From NCBI RefSeq assembly GCF_014839805.1, contig NC_051130.1:8370001-8434000 (forward strand): a stretch of DNA of 64,000 nucleotides, given 5' to 3'. Positions within the stretch are counted from its first letter, which is position 1. The number at the start of each line of letters is the position of its first letter. The position numbers and the translations under genes are program-made. Under the pieces are notes generated by a model, which saw only the letters and a program-made list of their open reading frames with translations, made no database searches and had not been told where the DNA came from. This stretch comes from Manduca sexta (Eukaryota > Arthropoda > Insecta > Lepidoptera > Sphingidae). This document shows positions 10,801 to 24,500 of the stretch, one piece after another.

Positions 10801-13800
10801 ATTAATGGAGGGCTGGGAAGGACAAAAACAACTTCCATGCATACAAGATTATGCTCTCTATTGCCAATATGCCAAAGCATTATCGTTTAAAAGTAATAAT
10901 GAAAGTGGCAAAGTGATCGTTCAGACGTGCTTCCAGCAATATGTCTTCACGAATCATGCACGTGATGATAATTGATATATAACGTCAGGGGTCGCTTGAT
11001 AGCGAACGGTACCTCCGCACGTATACGATGCACTCAGATCCATTTCGACTCATTACTCGCTGCTAAGAGCTCCATACGTAGTAGGCAACTTTGAGGCGCT
11101 TGCAATGCTTTAGTGCATTGAGTCGCTTAGTTTAGAGTGTAGGTACAATATAGTTGTTTTGGTATTTTTTGTTAAGCTTGTATTCTAGCTGTAGTAGGGT
11201 GAATTTATGCTACAAGTATGTTTTGTATGTGTGTGCCAGAGCCGCCGAAGGCGCGCTTCAACAACCGGCGCAAGTCCGTGTTCGCCGAGACGTATGACCC
11301 CGAGGAGGATGACTCCGACGAGGGAGCGCCCGCCGTCTTCCCCAAGTCGGATGCCCAGCGCGCTCGCCTCGCCGAGGCCGTCCGCGGCATTCTGCTGTTC
11401 CGCTCGCTCGATGCACAGCAAATGCAGCAGGTTTGTTGTATTATTACGTTGCATATAATATTTGTATAGAATTTGGCTGAAATGTTAACTAGTTAACTCA
11501 ATCATTTCCTATACAATCGATTTGTATTTGAATTTCTTTTATTATAAATTGCACTTTCCTGAAATGTAAGCTAAACTTAAGTAAATCAAGAAATTTAAAA
11601 CATGCTTCTATAAAAATAACGTCTAATATCAATACTCCATCTAGGTCTCGGAAAAAGTAACAGTTAACAAGACCTAAATGTGGAATATTTAAAAATTATA
11701 GTGATGACTATGTATATTCTCACAAAAGTGTGTTTTGATGGTTGTTGACGTCAGACAGGCAGCGGTTCGTTAACCGTAATAGAATGAATGCAACTTCCCG
11801 TGGATAAGATCCGGAAATACAATTGCATCTCTTATAATCATACATACATACATACATAACATCACGCATTTATCCCCGAAGGGGTATGCAGAGGCGCAAC
11901 TAGGGCACCCACTTTTCGCCAAGTATGTTCCGTCCCATGATGTGATAGGGGGCGAGCCTATCGCCATATCGGGCACAAATTCCAGACTCCGGGCTGATAC
12001 TGAGCAGAAAAACCCAAATATCACTTTGCCCGACCCGGGATTCGAACCCATGACCTCAGAGCGCTATTGTACCGGACATGCAATACAACTACGCCACCGA
12101 GGCAGTCTCTTATAATCATGAACTGTTTAGCGCACTCAATTCGGAATATTTCACTATTGTGTTAAAAGCACTGGTCCGGTGGCATAATTGTTGTGGTACA
12201 AGTGCTGGTATCTCGGATTTGAACCTCGGATCCGGTGAAATGATATTGAGTTATCCGCTCAGTCAGTCAGGAATTCGGATTTGTGCCCAACATGGCGATA
12301 AGTCCGACCCCGTTATATGGGACTATAAGTGGCGAAATATATGTGAGTACACCCCTGCTTACCCTTAAATAGGAAAAAGCGTGATACTATACATTTTGTG
12401 CAAAATTATTGTGGGATGGCCATATTACTTTACTCTTAGTTCATGCTGTCATACAATATACACTCTTTATGTTCCCAGATAATACATTCTATTCTATTTG
12501 AATAAATACATGTTGGCCTCAAGAAAACAATACAATATTTATGACCTTGCATACAATATTCCCATGTTAGTTTTTGTTCGTGAAAATTTGCATTGAAAAA
12601 ATATGTGCAATTGTGATTTAAACGCTAGCAAACAACTATAATTATTCTGTACACAAGGAGGTGTTCAAACCTGTTACTATCATGAGTTGACGACCATATG
12701 AGCGATACGATTGCGTTTATTCTAGACGACCTTATATGTCTAGTTACATGGTACTTGTGCCGGTTATTATTGTGTTTAGTGTCGTTAAATAGATATAGAA
12801 TATGTTGTAATCACCTGTAAATTTAGTACAATTCGGTCAAATGCGATTAATACAATAATAGTTTTTTTCCATTACTGGCAACATTTTAAATGATTTTATG
12901 ATTTCGGGGGCAAACGAGCATACAGTAATCCGGAGGGTAATTGATGAACATTTACAATACCAGGTTGTATAGAGATGCGTTGCTTGCATTCTGGAATGTA
13001 TGAATTAAATGAAAGTGAATTTATCTGTGTAAATTCTCAATATAACTATTGATATCTTTTGTGCATCGCTTCATCTGTATTTACAAAACTAGTATTGTTC
13101 AAACGAATCCAGGTTTACACGTGAGCAAAACAAAAATTCATCTCAATGGAGCAGGCAGAGGTGCAGCCATAACGCTCAATTTTCGGTCCCATCATGTAAA
13201 GGTGGTCCTATTATCATATCGGGCACAAATTCTAGACTGTGGACTGATACTGAGCAGAATTATGTATTATGAACAGTATGTGAGATTAATTTGAAATATG
13301 TAGCCTAATACCGTTTTAATGCCATTAGCTCTTCTTAACTTTGTAATTCCTAATTGGCTTAGCAATAGTTAAAAATACGATTTCGACTAACGACAGAAGA
13401 TTAAGTTATTTAAAGCGTCGACCATCACCATTAGCAGAATTTATGTTCCTCTTTAAACGTGCTAGATATAACGACGAGCGGGATATCCCGTCAGCTTGAG
13501 ATGGTAAACGAGCTATGGAAACTTTCAAAGTTTTGTGGTGCATCCCAAGAGTATTACGCGTTTCTGAACATTTCTTTCAAAACATTTAAAACATAGTTAT
13601 AGATAGCGAACTTGCATCCTTTAATTTCCAAGTCAATTATATTTTAAAGAATCTAGGTTTATTCCAATCAGTCTGAGACTTTATATTAAGGTCTAGGGCC
13701 TAGGTAGCTAGGGGGTAACAAAGAACCTAATTATAGGATCGTAAAAAAAAGGAACAGAGCTGACGTTAAAATTGTAAGGATGTTGTGCAATTTATCTATA

Positions 13801-16800
13801 CTATTATATAAAGCTGAAGAGTTTGTTTGTTTGTTTGAACGCGCTAATCTCAGGACCTACCGGGTCAAACTCAAAAATTATTTTTGTGTTGGATAGCCCT
13901 TTGTTCGTGGAGTGCTATAGGCTATATATCATCACGCTATACCCAATAGGAGCGCAGCAATAATGGCTAATCTCAGGAACTACGGCTTCGAATTGAAAAA
14001 ATATTTTTGTGTTGAATAGCCCTTTGTTCGTGGAATGCTATAGGCTATATATTATCACGCTATGACCAATAGGAGCTGAGCAGTAATGAAACATTTTGCA
14101 AAAACGGGGAAAATTTATTAGTTTTGAGAGCTTCCGTTGCGTGCGCTGCGTAAACGGTTAAAGTTATACAACAATGATATATGACGGGATTGTTCTTCTT
14201 AAAAAGTTCTACAAAAATATATTATAAAACAAAGTCCCTCGCTGCATCTGTCTGCCTGAACGTGTTAAACTCAAAAACTACCCAACGTATTAAGATGAAA
14301 TTTGGTATAGAGACAGTTAGAGACCCTGGGAAGAACATAGGCTCCCGGGAAAATATATAGCGTGACTTTTATAACGGAAAATGTTAGCCCGAAAAACTTT
14401 ATAACGCGGGCAGAGCCGCGGGCAAAAGCTTGTAATTAATAAAGATGTTTATATTTGCTTGTATTGTTTTGATAACTTTTTGAAGGTTAGGTAAAATTAG
14501 TTTTCCACTTATATCACAGGGGTAACCATATTGAAAAGGTTAGGTTAGGACCCACTGGTCTAGAGCGACTTTTCATTTAAATTAGTGCAACAAAAATCTT
14601 TATAATCTCAACTAATATGTTAGGTAAAGTCAATTTGTATTGATTTTACATTATGATTACTGACCTAACAATAACAACCTTGATTTGTAAACATTAAATG
14701 CATTATAGGCTTACATGTTTACCGTATCACGCTTCGTTTGATAACGCATTATTCAATCATACTAGTGCCACACATTGGCTTTCTTATTATCAGCTTTATT
14801 TCTTTAAGTATTGGTAGGTCTCTCATATGTGAGAGTCCGCCTGGGTAGGTACCACGCCAAAGTCTATTTCTGCCACTGAGCAGCAGTGTGTAGCCAAGGT
14901 TGTGTTCCGGTTTGAAGGACATTGGAGCCAGTGCAAATCCTGGACATAATAAGACTTAATATCTCATGTGGATGGCGAACGCAGTGTAATACCAAACAGT
15001 ACTTTGTAATAATTTATGGTGTTGAATCATGTTTCTACTGTTTATGGGCGATCGTATCGCTTACCATCAGGCGGACGGCAAGCTCGTCTCGTCATTCAAA
15101 GCAATAAAATAAAAGCTGTGTATTAAATACTTTCCCAGTGCTGGATATTGATCTTATCTTGCAAAAAAAGTATTACTTCGTAAAAAAATCTTTAGACTAC
15201 CATTGCATCTATTTAGCATTTTCGTTTACCACGCTGCCCTTTATATACCTGAGAAATGGACGTGCATACTCTTGTTATTTCTTAAATTTACTATATGATC
15301 AAAAATTTCGTTCTTTATTTTCAATAAACGTTCCCAATCGCTTTTATCGATCTATTTCACAAATGGTCCAATGAGAACAAACATGCTTACAAATGAGTTA
15401 TTTTGATTGATTAATACTCGGAATCAGATTAAACAATAAGATTGGGATCTTTTATTGAAAACGGATTTAAGTCGCTCCATACGTCCACTACGGACGATGC
15501 CTGCACATTTCCATTCATACTTTTAAAATATAACTCTTATACTTGTGTCAGATGGTTTACAAAGAATTGTGCCACAAAATAAAAAAATACTAACCGAAAG
15601 TAATAAATACCTAATCTTTACTTTTGCACTCGTTAAGGGCCTATATTATAATATTAAACAGGCTTTTCACACACTCAAACATAAATTATAAGAGAAGTAT
15701 CATGGCTAGAATTTAATGGATGATGTTTGGTGGCCAACAGTGGGGAACGCTCCATATAAACCGATTCTAACCGGCTGGCTACCCTTTTGTAATTTGTGCA
15801 AAATCTAATTATCATTGATTCAATTTATAAAAGCACCTATATGTTTTTTCGGGTTACCTTTCGAAAAACTTCACCCTTCGCTACTGGTAGCCAATGTGTT
15901 AAATACATCTTTACCATAGTTTGTACAAAACAGTTTCCAATTTGTAAAGTTTTGGCGTATTGGATTTTACGATCGGCCGCCTGTTGACGTCAAATGTCCT
16001 TGGGCGTAGTAAATACGCGTAACTCACTGTCGGCTAGCCAACGTTGTAAATTTCGGGATTACGCAACGTAAATTTTATTAATTCATTTTGTTAATATAAT
16101 TGGATATCGAGATGAGAAAACTGCTTGCTCGTAACAGTAGGGACACCACCAACTTTAAATTAAATTATTGCTTGGTCATTGCACTCCGCTTGTGTCCCTG
16201 GGACACAAGATATTAAGTCTCATAGTACCTAGTGGTTAATCTGGCTAAAATATCCAGAGTAACCCCTAAGCACTATGAGACTTACATGAAACTGGAATAC
16301 AACAGTACTAGCACAGTGTTGTTTGGCGGTAGAAATAGACATGCGGTGGTACCTTTCCAGTCGAACTTTTGCTTCCGAGAGGACTATCATCAGTAGCAAT
16401 ATTTGTGTTTTCCCAAATAAGTAATAAGTATGTACATAGAAAGAAATATAATTTTCGCCCAGTTACAATAATTTTTAGTTGTATTTAGCAAGTTAGGTGT
16501 CGAAGGGGGGCGAGTTCCCCTATTTGATACGTAGCCCCCCAACACCCCCACCCTTATCCTCATATTAGTAATATTTGATTTCACTGTTTTGTATTGTTGC
16601 GGACCCTCAAAACGGATCCCATAAACGGCGATAGGCTCGTCCCCTACATAGGGCTTAACATAGTTGGCGAGATGTAGATGCAATTACACCTTTGCTTACT
16701 GCTAAAAGGGAAAAAAATCGTGATGCTATGAATCCAACGTCCAGTTTACCGGCACAACGATAGCAACTGTTCATCGTAACGTTTGCCGGCAGGTGTTGGA

Positions 16801-18543
16801 CGCAATGTTCGAGAAGCGTTCGGAGCCCGGCGAGTACGTGATCCGGCAGGGCGACGACGGAGACAACTTCTACGTCATCGAGAACGGAGTCTTCGACGTG
16901 CTAGTCACCGGCGATGATCGCGTCGAGAAGGTAAAGTTATATAGTTTGATATTATTTATAACTTCACAGGGATCACGCACAATGGCCCGGCAATTTTACC
17001 GACTAAGTGCGTAAGAGCCCACAACCAATACCAATTTCACAGAGACTGCCTCAGGGGCGTAGTTAGATGGCGGTATGAATGTCGTGCTGAAGTCTCGGGC
17101 TCGATATCCGGATGGGGTAGTCATTTGACTTTTAAATTAAGGATTTTTCCTTTGGAAGGACTGACGCAGCTTGAATGTCGAGCATATGAAGCTGATGATT
17201 TCATTTCAGAAATTTTAAACACAAAAAAACAGCCCGGGTCTGTTATAACCGTGCTTATTAAATGGCAACAGTCTCATGCCCCATAACCTAACATAGCTAG
17301 TGAATCAAAATAGATGTGAATTGTGGTGCACCTTTATCTACCAAATAAAATAAAAGCATGATGCCTATCTATGTTAATGTACGTAAAAATCGCTAACTTA
17401 AATGAACAGATATTTTTGCATACAGGTACCATATGAATAAAAAAATTATCTATTACTGCAATGTTACCGATGCCTACATAACGTATCTACAGGAAAAATT
17501 GCAAACTTAAATGAAAGGATAGTTTAGTACCCAGCTATTATATCAATAAGAAACTTATCTTTTACCGCAATGTTACATAAATAGCGGTTATGTTTTTAGT
17601 GGCGTTATTCTGTCACAATTGATTCGCGCATCACCGCTCCGCCGGATGACCGGCCGGGTTGACGACCGGCCCCATCCCCTTTACAGCTGCCCACTGTTCG
17701 ATATTCACCCGGTCATGCTGCATACTAAATAAATTTACATTACCTGTGAACGAGTTAGTTTACATAACGAGTATAAGAATACCCAAAGATTATAACAAAA
17801 TGTATGTAAGGAGTAATGTACGTAAGCGGCGATAGCCTAGTTGGTTGTGGAACGGACTGTCGAGACGAATGTCCGCAGGTTCAAATCACAAGGGCACACA
17901 CCTCTGACTTTATAAAAAATTATGTGTGTATTTTTGTGAATTATCGCTTGCTTTAACGGCAAAGGAAAATATCGTGAAGAAACCTGCATACTTGAGAAAT
18001 CCTCTATAGGAATTTTCGAGGATGTGTGAAGTATACCAGTCCGCACTAGGCCAGCGTGGTGGAGTAAGGCTTTATCCCTCTCAGTAGTAGAAGAGGCCCG
18101 TGCCCAACAGTGGGACAGTATATAATACAGGGCTTATATTATATATGTAAGGAGTAAAATATTTTTAATTAGTTTATATAGACATTAATCTATATAGTTT
18201 GTTATAGACTGGACATCAGGGCCAAGTTTTTGCTCCAAATTTATTATCAATTGGGAATAAGTCGGTCTCTTTTGAAATGTCCGTATGACAAGATGTCATA
18301 GCGTCCTTAGATATTAATACAAAAATAATATATTTACAGAAAATACGTTAAGATGATATGGAAAAAATATGAAGTATTTTACATTGGTGTTTTACTATTT
18401 CACGATAGATTGAGTAACCATCGTAAGAGCGCAAAATTTTGTATGACAATCTTCCCAATGTCCGCTCTATATAATCTTAAAACTCTTTGATTTAAATTTA
18501 ATTATTTATTTGGTTGATAAGTCTATTGGTTTAATGCTGCTAA

Positions 18544-18576
<33 letters not shown>

Positions 18577-21500
18577 GAATTTCAATTTCCCTTGGTCATC
18601 GCATCGCGCGTGAACGGATGGAGCAATTTCACTATTTCTTTTTTTGTTGTGTTAATTATTGTCAGAAGGTTCTTATGAAAGTAAAAATTAAGAAAGTTGA
18701 GCGGAACATTAGAAAATTTAAGAAAACTTAACGACAATATTATTTTAACATAACTGTCGGTTGTTTGAAATAACTCAGCGATTGATAGAATGCGTGTATC
18801 ATAAAGCATTACAATAATAATACTATGTCTTGGAATAATATTTTTTTTATTAATTATATCAATTCGAATTCAATAATCATAATTAAGACAGGATAACGTC
18901 TGTCAGGTCAGCTTTAATAAAGAACAAAGTAAAGTATATTTGATGATTGTAGTCACTTTTTTATAGCTTGTAACGTGGATTCTTTTTGTTAGACGTCACA
19001 CATTTGGTCTATGACTTTTGGCTATATTTTCGAATGTTGTCGGGCAATTATGAAGAAATTTCATTGGCAAGATAATGTTTACGGAACGCCGGCTGAAATC
19101 AGTCGAGTTGCGACGTCACGGGCTATTTCGGCTTCAATCGAGATAGGTGACGACGGACGCGAACTGACTGCCTATATAATACCGTTTATTTTGTTAAATC
19201 TGAGGAATATAGTGATGGATGGCCGGTTGGGTTTTGAATGAGCCGTGAATAAAATTAAAATATATATACCTAGGCAGCAGGCACTGTTGCGTTCGGACTT
19301 TGAACCAGCGACTATATGGTTTGTTGCTAGGTTAATTGTTCTAATAAATAAGGAGAGGTTAGGGGTAGTTAGATTCGTTGCGTTTGACGGTAGCTAGGAC
19401 TTTTTTTACGGTTGTAATGTCTAAGATATTTCTAGTAAATAGATAATCTAGTTATATGACTATTCCCTTTGATTGTAAACAGTTATTAACTTATGTGATT
19501 TTTCGACTTCCGCAATTCAAACTTAGTGCCAACCCTGTGCCAATACAGATTGTCAAGTTATACTATGCGCCCCCGCAATAGCTTAAATGCAGGTAAAATA
19601 TGCACGGGCCGAAAGAATCGAAATTTAAATGAATCCACCAACTGACTTTATTTTAATCCGCAGGCTTATTCTGTTAATAATTTAATAAAATATTAGAGGA
19701 TTTATTCATGCGTTAAAAGATACTTATAATTACAGTAGATTAGTAGATTACAGTTCTGTTAGTCTATTAATTGAAATGTAAATCTCGTTCGTTTTACATC
19801 TTGAGTCCTGTTCACCCCCAATCGACTGAGATATGGTAATATCAAAATCACGTCTTTGTAAAATCGTATCATTTGTAAATCGAGAGCGTATAATTTGCAT
19901 TAACATTGATATTATTTGTACAGCACGCTCGGGAACGGCTCGCGTGCGCGCTCTATGACGCAAGTGCGTTCGTAATTTTTGGCAGCGCTACGTCACGCCG
20001 CGCCGCGATACATTTAATTTTGTCATTTTATACAGAATTCTAGACTTGCTGGAGTTTTTTTACATCTCTAAGTTTAAAATTACGTTTATAGAATTCGTTG
20101 CGTATTAGTATTTTCTTATTGTTGCTTTATCAGTGTATTTAAAACATTTTATAGTATTATTTATATAATAATGCAACACATATTGAACCTACGTGTCTCG
20201 AACAATCGATATGGTTCTCGTATAACAACTTCCGTTTACCTAAATCGACGCTACGACCGTCGGACGTACGAAGCGGCGTTCGACCTTAAGTTAAACGTGT
20301 TGTTAACATGGCGCTTAAATCGTCCGTAGTGTGCCTTCTGTAGATAATTAACCTTTCAAACGACGGGTGAAAGGCTAATTGCTTAAACGACATTATTTGT
20401 GACATTCTTTTTCATACATATTTAAAATCAGCATTTTTTCTGTTTTTTTTTTTCTAACCTAACAATTTTTTTTCGAAAAAAATGTCGTTTAAGGCAATAG
20501 GCCTTTCAGTATGATTTATTGTATAGCCCACTATAGGGTAATGAGTATAGGTCAGTGGCAAAGGTTCCATATAACCCAATTCCTGCCGGCTACTCTTCCG
20601 TAATTTATGTAAAATCTTATCATAATTAGAACAATTAGCAGACAGCATTTATGCATATTATTAGTACTTATATCTTGTATCTTTCGCTAAATTTCACCCT
20701 TCGCCACTGCTATAGGTTATTTGCTGTGAGCTGTGACCTTATTGACAACTTCAGCTTGCACCGTATTATTATTCGCATTGATTTGTAAGTTGGCCTTGTT
20801 CCATGTCTAATATGATCATAACGTTTACGGGTGAGGTGACCTCTCCACGATGTCTGGACGGCGTATGTCATTCAAAACCTACATTATATGCCCACATAAT
20901 CAGATCCTCAGAAATGAGTAATCAATGCGTCTGGTGCCAAATTAGTAAGTAGTCATAGCCTATTTCAGCACTTGAGTTTTTTTAGTGCATAAACGTTATT
21001 GTCATATTCTCGCGCGATGTCTCTTGCAATTTGAGCCGGTAGTGAAGCTAAGCGACAACTTTGATCATTATCTTTTCATTAAATAAATACCGAAGTCTTT
21101 CACCAGTGCTATTAATAGATGAAATAGATTTAGATAAACTTTATCAAGCGGTTTTAAAATAAACTGATAGGAACATTCCTTGTCCAACTATTTTATGGCA
21201 ACAGACGTTCCGAAGAATTACTTAAAGAAAGTTTTGTTTTTAAACACTAACAGTAATGAGTTGCTAATACGGCACAAAAAAAAATAACAACTATTTAATA
21301 ACGTATACATTGCCAGCAGCTGTAGTAGTTAACATTTTATTTTCGCGAAATGGTATATTAATCTTCGACGAGTGTAATATTACGGGCGTGCGTTTTCGAG
21401 CCGTTGTTAATTGCTTTTTTATTAATGAAATAATTGCTTCGTTAGATTAGGAAGAACGAGTGTTCTTGCTTTTGCTAAGTAATCAATAATTAATACCTAC

Positions 21501-24500
21501 GATTTTCTTAGCGTTGTAAATGATAGATAACATGTTCACGGTTGTATGATTTTAAAAAACTAAACTTATGATCGAGGGCCTAGGCCTTAAATCAAACATT
21601 TATTTTATTGCATTAGAATCTAAGTTGAAAAAATATGAAGAGTTCCAACCAAGACCTATTTGGTATAATTTTATAGACAGCGAGCGGAAGACGTATCCAA
21701 TAGCGGAACCCGCTCGCCCCAGTTCACTCATTCATTCGAATCACAAGTTTGAAAAATTTGTAAAATACAAGATTAATATAGAAACATAAGAGAAAAAAAT
21801 TATAGACAAAATAAGAGCCCGCGAACATTTCCCCTACGCCCAACCTAGTAAGATATTATTCTCCCACTCTTCCTTCCCCACTCTTCACCGGTCCCTTGCA
21901 GTCGACAAGCCGGGGGGTTTCCAGTATCCCATCCGCAAAAAAAAAAAAAAAAAATTCCTACAATAAATAATATTCTTTTGACACCTAGTAGGTTTTCGCA
22001 TATTCGTCCGCTTACGTAGTGAATCCATCACTTTGAAGTTATCTTAATCCGATACATGCTATTTTGTTTTGCTGACGATGACGATCAATACGTTGTCAAA
22101 AAATGATGTATAATGGACCTTACGCAGATGGTTTTAGATAGCTCAATCTATACGACTCGACCTTTGAGCTCAGACGTCGCCGACATGAAAGAAAGTCCAT
22201 AATTTACCGAATTATTGCTTACTGCGGTGCTAAAAGGGTCCCGATATCCAGATTTTTTCGTCTCGGTGTACATTCGGGCAGAAAAGTGGCTGAATAATTT
22301 TAAGATTTTTAACGCTCCTATACGTTAACTTCTTTCGTCTAAATGAAGTAATCAATTAAAAGTTTATATTAGTGAAGAAATTAAAGGCGATTTGTAATTT
22401 TAGGTTTGTTCGGCTAATTTTGTGGCTGACTGTACTTAGCTGTTTCAAATTTGATATTCGAGAAAAAGGATCTAACATCACTCATAGCGGAGTATGCTCC
22501 TGTTAATCTTTTTTTTCCGAATTTAATCAAAATGCAAACATTCGGACTGGTGAAAAAAGCGGTGAGCCGTAAAAGTGAATATATGAACGAACGAATGAAT
22601 GAATGAATGAATGGAAAATAATTAATTTTGAATGGTGTTATGTTTCGTAATTTCGAAAAAGCCATGTATGTCCAGTTGTGATTGGACGCAAGCACATGGC
22701 TGAAAATGGAGTAAAATAGCTGCTTCGTTAGACTTGTTATATTACGTGTGTGATACAGTCCGTGAGGTAGTCACCTAAGTCCAACTAAGGTCTCGGGGTC
22801 AAATCTCGAATCGTGCAAAGCAGTGTTGGATTTTTCTGATCAATATCGGCCCGGATTTTGGACTGGATGCACTTTGCAATTTCTGCTCGATATGACAATA
22901 AGCTCGCTTTCTATCACATTGTCACATCTATGGCAAACTTGATAATCTACCATTTTTTTAAATCGATATCTGGATGTTTTACCAGATATTGATGTTTTAC
23001 CAGATGAACAGTTTTACCTAATGTTGAACACACACAATTATCAATTATAGAAATATATTTTTTCCAAGACGTGTAGTAACACAATAGACACACCGCTTTT
23101 TTAACGACTTTTTTCAAAAAATGTTAATTCGTAACTGCCATACATGTGACATCCTGTGAGAGAATACATACCTACCCTTTTGGGCTTAAACGGCGTGAGG
23201 GTATGATTCAATGATGTATTGTCCGCAGGTGGTGCACACGTACGAAGGCTCGGGCTCGTTCGGCGAGTTGGCGCTGATGTACAACATGCCGCGCGCGGCG
23301 TCGGTGCGCGCGCAGACGCCCGGCGCGCTGTGGGCCATGGACCGCCACACCTTCCGCCGCATCCTGCTCAAGAGCGCCTTCAAGAAGCGCAAGCTGTATG
23401 AAGAGCTGCTCGACAAGGTGCCCATGCTCAAGGCGCTCCAGGTAAATACATGATGTACTTGTTTATTGTAGCGTGTTAGTGTTTCAAAAAGACCGGCGTA
23501 TTTACGTCGACTGGCGGGATACGACAATCTCTAAGGACTGCAATCTGCTTACCATCAGATCCAGTGAAGTCACTTTCCAGTACTCGAATAGAAAAATATG
23601 TAGTGACTCAGTTTCTATTGGGTTAGAGCAACACAAAAGAAGATGCAAATTATACTATTTCCATTAGTTGCGAAGGGTCCTTATAAACCGATTCCTACCG
23701 GCTTCCCTTTTGTAACTTATATAAAATCGTATTATCATTAGGACGATTTACACACCGTATTTGTGCATATTAGTACCTATATGTTTTATCGGGTTACCTT
23801 TCGTAAAACTTCAGCCTTCGCCACTATATTCCATATACCACTAGTTTTAGATCGCGAACGAGCCTGCCGGTGTCCATGTACTATTCTAAGGTAAGACATT
23901 AATAGTAACGTATGTACCCAGCAGGCTGTCAACTTAGAAGTATTACGTTCAATTTCTTAGTACACAATTATCCTATAATAAAACCAATTAAAACATTCAA
24001 AATATACCGTAGGCAGAAAATAAAATAACAAAATTAATATAAATCTAAAAATTACTACACAATAAAAGAGAACGTAATAATAAATGACTCCAAAAAGAAA
24101 TTCTATAATAAGAGCGCGTCCGTACCGCTGCACTAAACATATTGAGTAACAAACCCGACAGCTCGCGCGGCGGAACCCCGCAGTTTCACACACGAACGGA
24201 CGCGCCGCGCTGCTCAGCGTCCCGAAAATATTGCTTGACCACGCTCGAGCACGACTTAGCAATCAATACGTACGGACCTGTTGCCTTACACTCGACGCCA
24301 CTCAAATGTTTCTAAAATACAGGTACTGGGGAATGAGAAGTCATTTTGAATCGTTCGTTTGGCTTTTATTCCACTAATGAATGCTTATGTGAAGATTTTA
24401 GGGTGTTTGTTAGTTAATTCATGCTACTAAATGGATTTCGGTGATAGATTATGGCAGAGATACACCAAAGTCTAGTGTGATACATCAAACCTGTATGTCC

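Larger units (their letters stand above)
11431..16792 (+). other. Pka-R2 intron 2, rich in mobile elements
   Basis: 5.4 kb intron holding at least four SINE pieces, a Helitron, a hAT-like MITE and two LINE-like 3' fragments (listed separately). No host exon recognised. Confidence 0.75.
16931..23228 (+). other. Pka-R2 intron 3
   Basis: 6.3 kb intron with SINE copies, a MITE candidate (20368-20508), a hAT-like MITE (20553-20709), microsatellites and a GC-rich patch near 19925-20015 containing CTACGTCACG. No host exon recognised. Confidence 0.7.

Noticed and set aside
11770..12368. ORFs of about 95 codons on both strands
   Set aside because: They are translations of SINE copies, not genes.
17824..17900. 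tRNA gene (A and B boxes)
   Set aside because: The tRNA-like head is part of a SINE with target duplication and a non-tRNA body.
19011..19241. 76-codon ORF in Pka-R2 intron 3
   Set aside because: No recognisable domain, no splice-site or poly(A) support; likely chance.
21568..21789. 73-codon ORF ([20 protein letters not shown]...)
   Set aside because: No recognisable family; lies just before a poly(A) retroposon-like tail and may be part of a decayed element.
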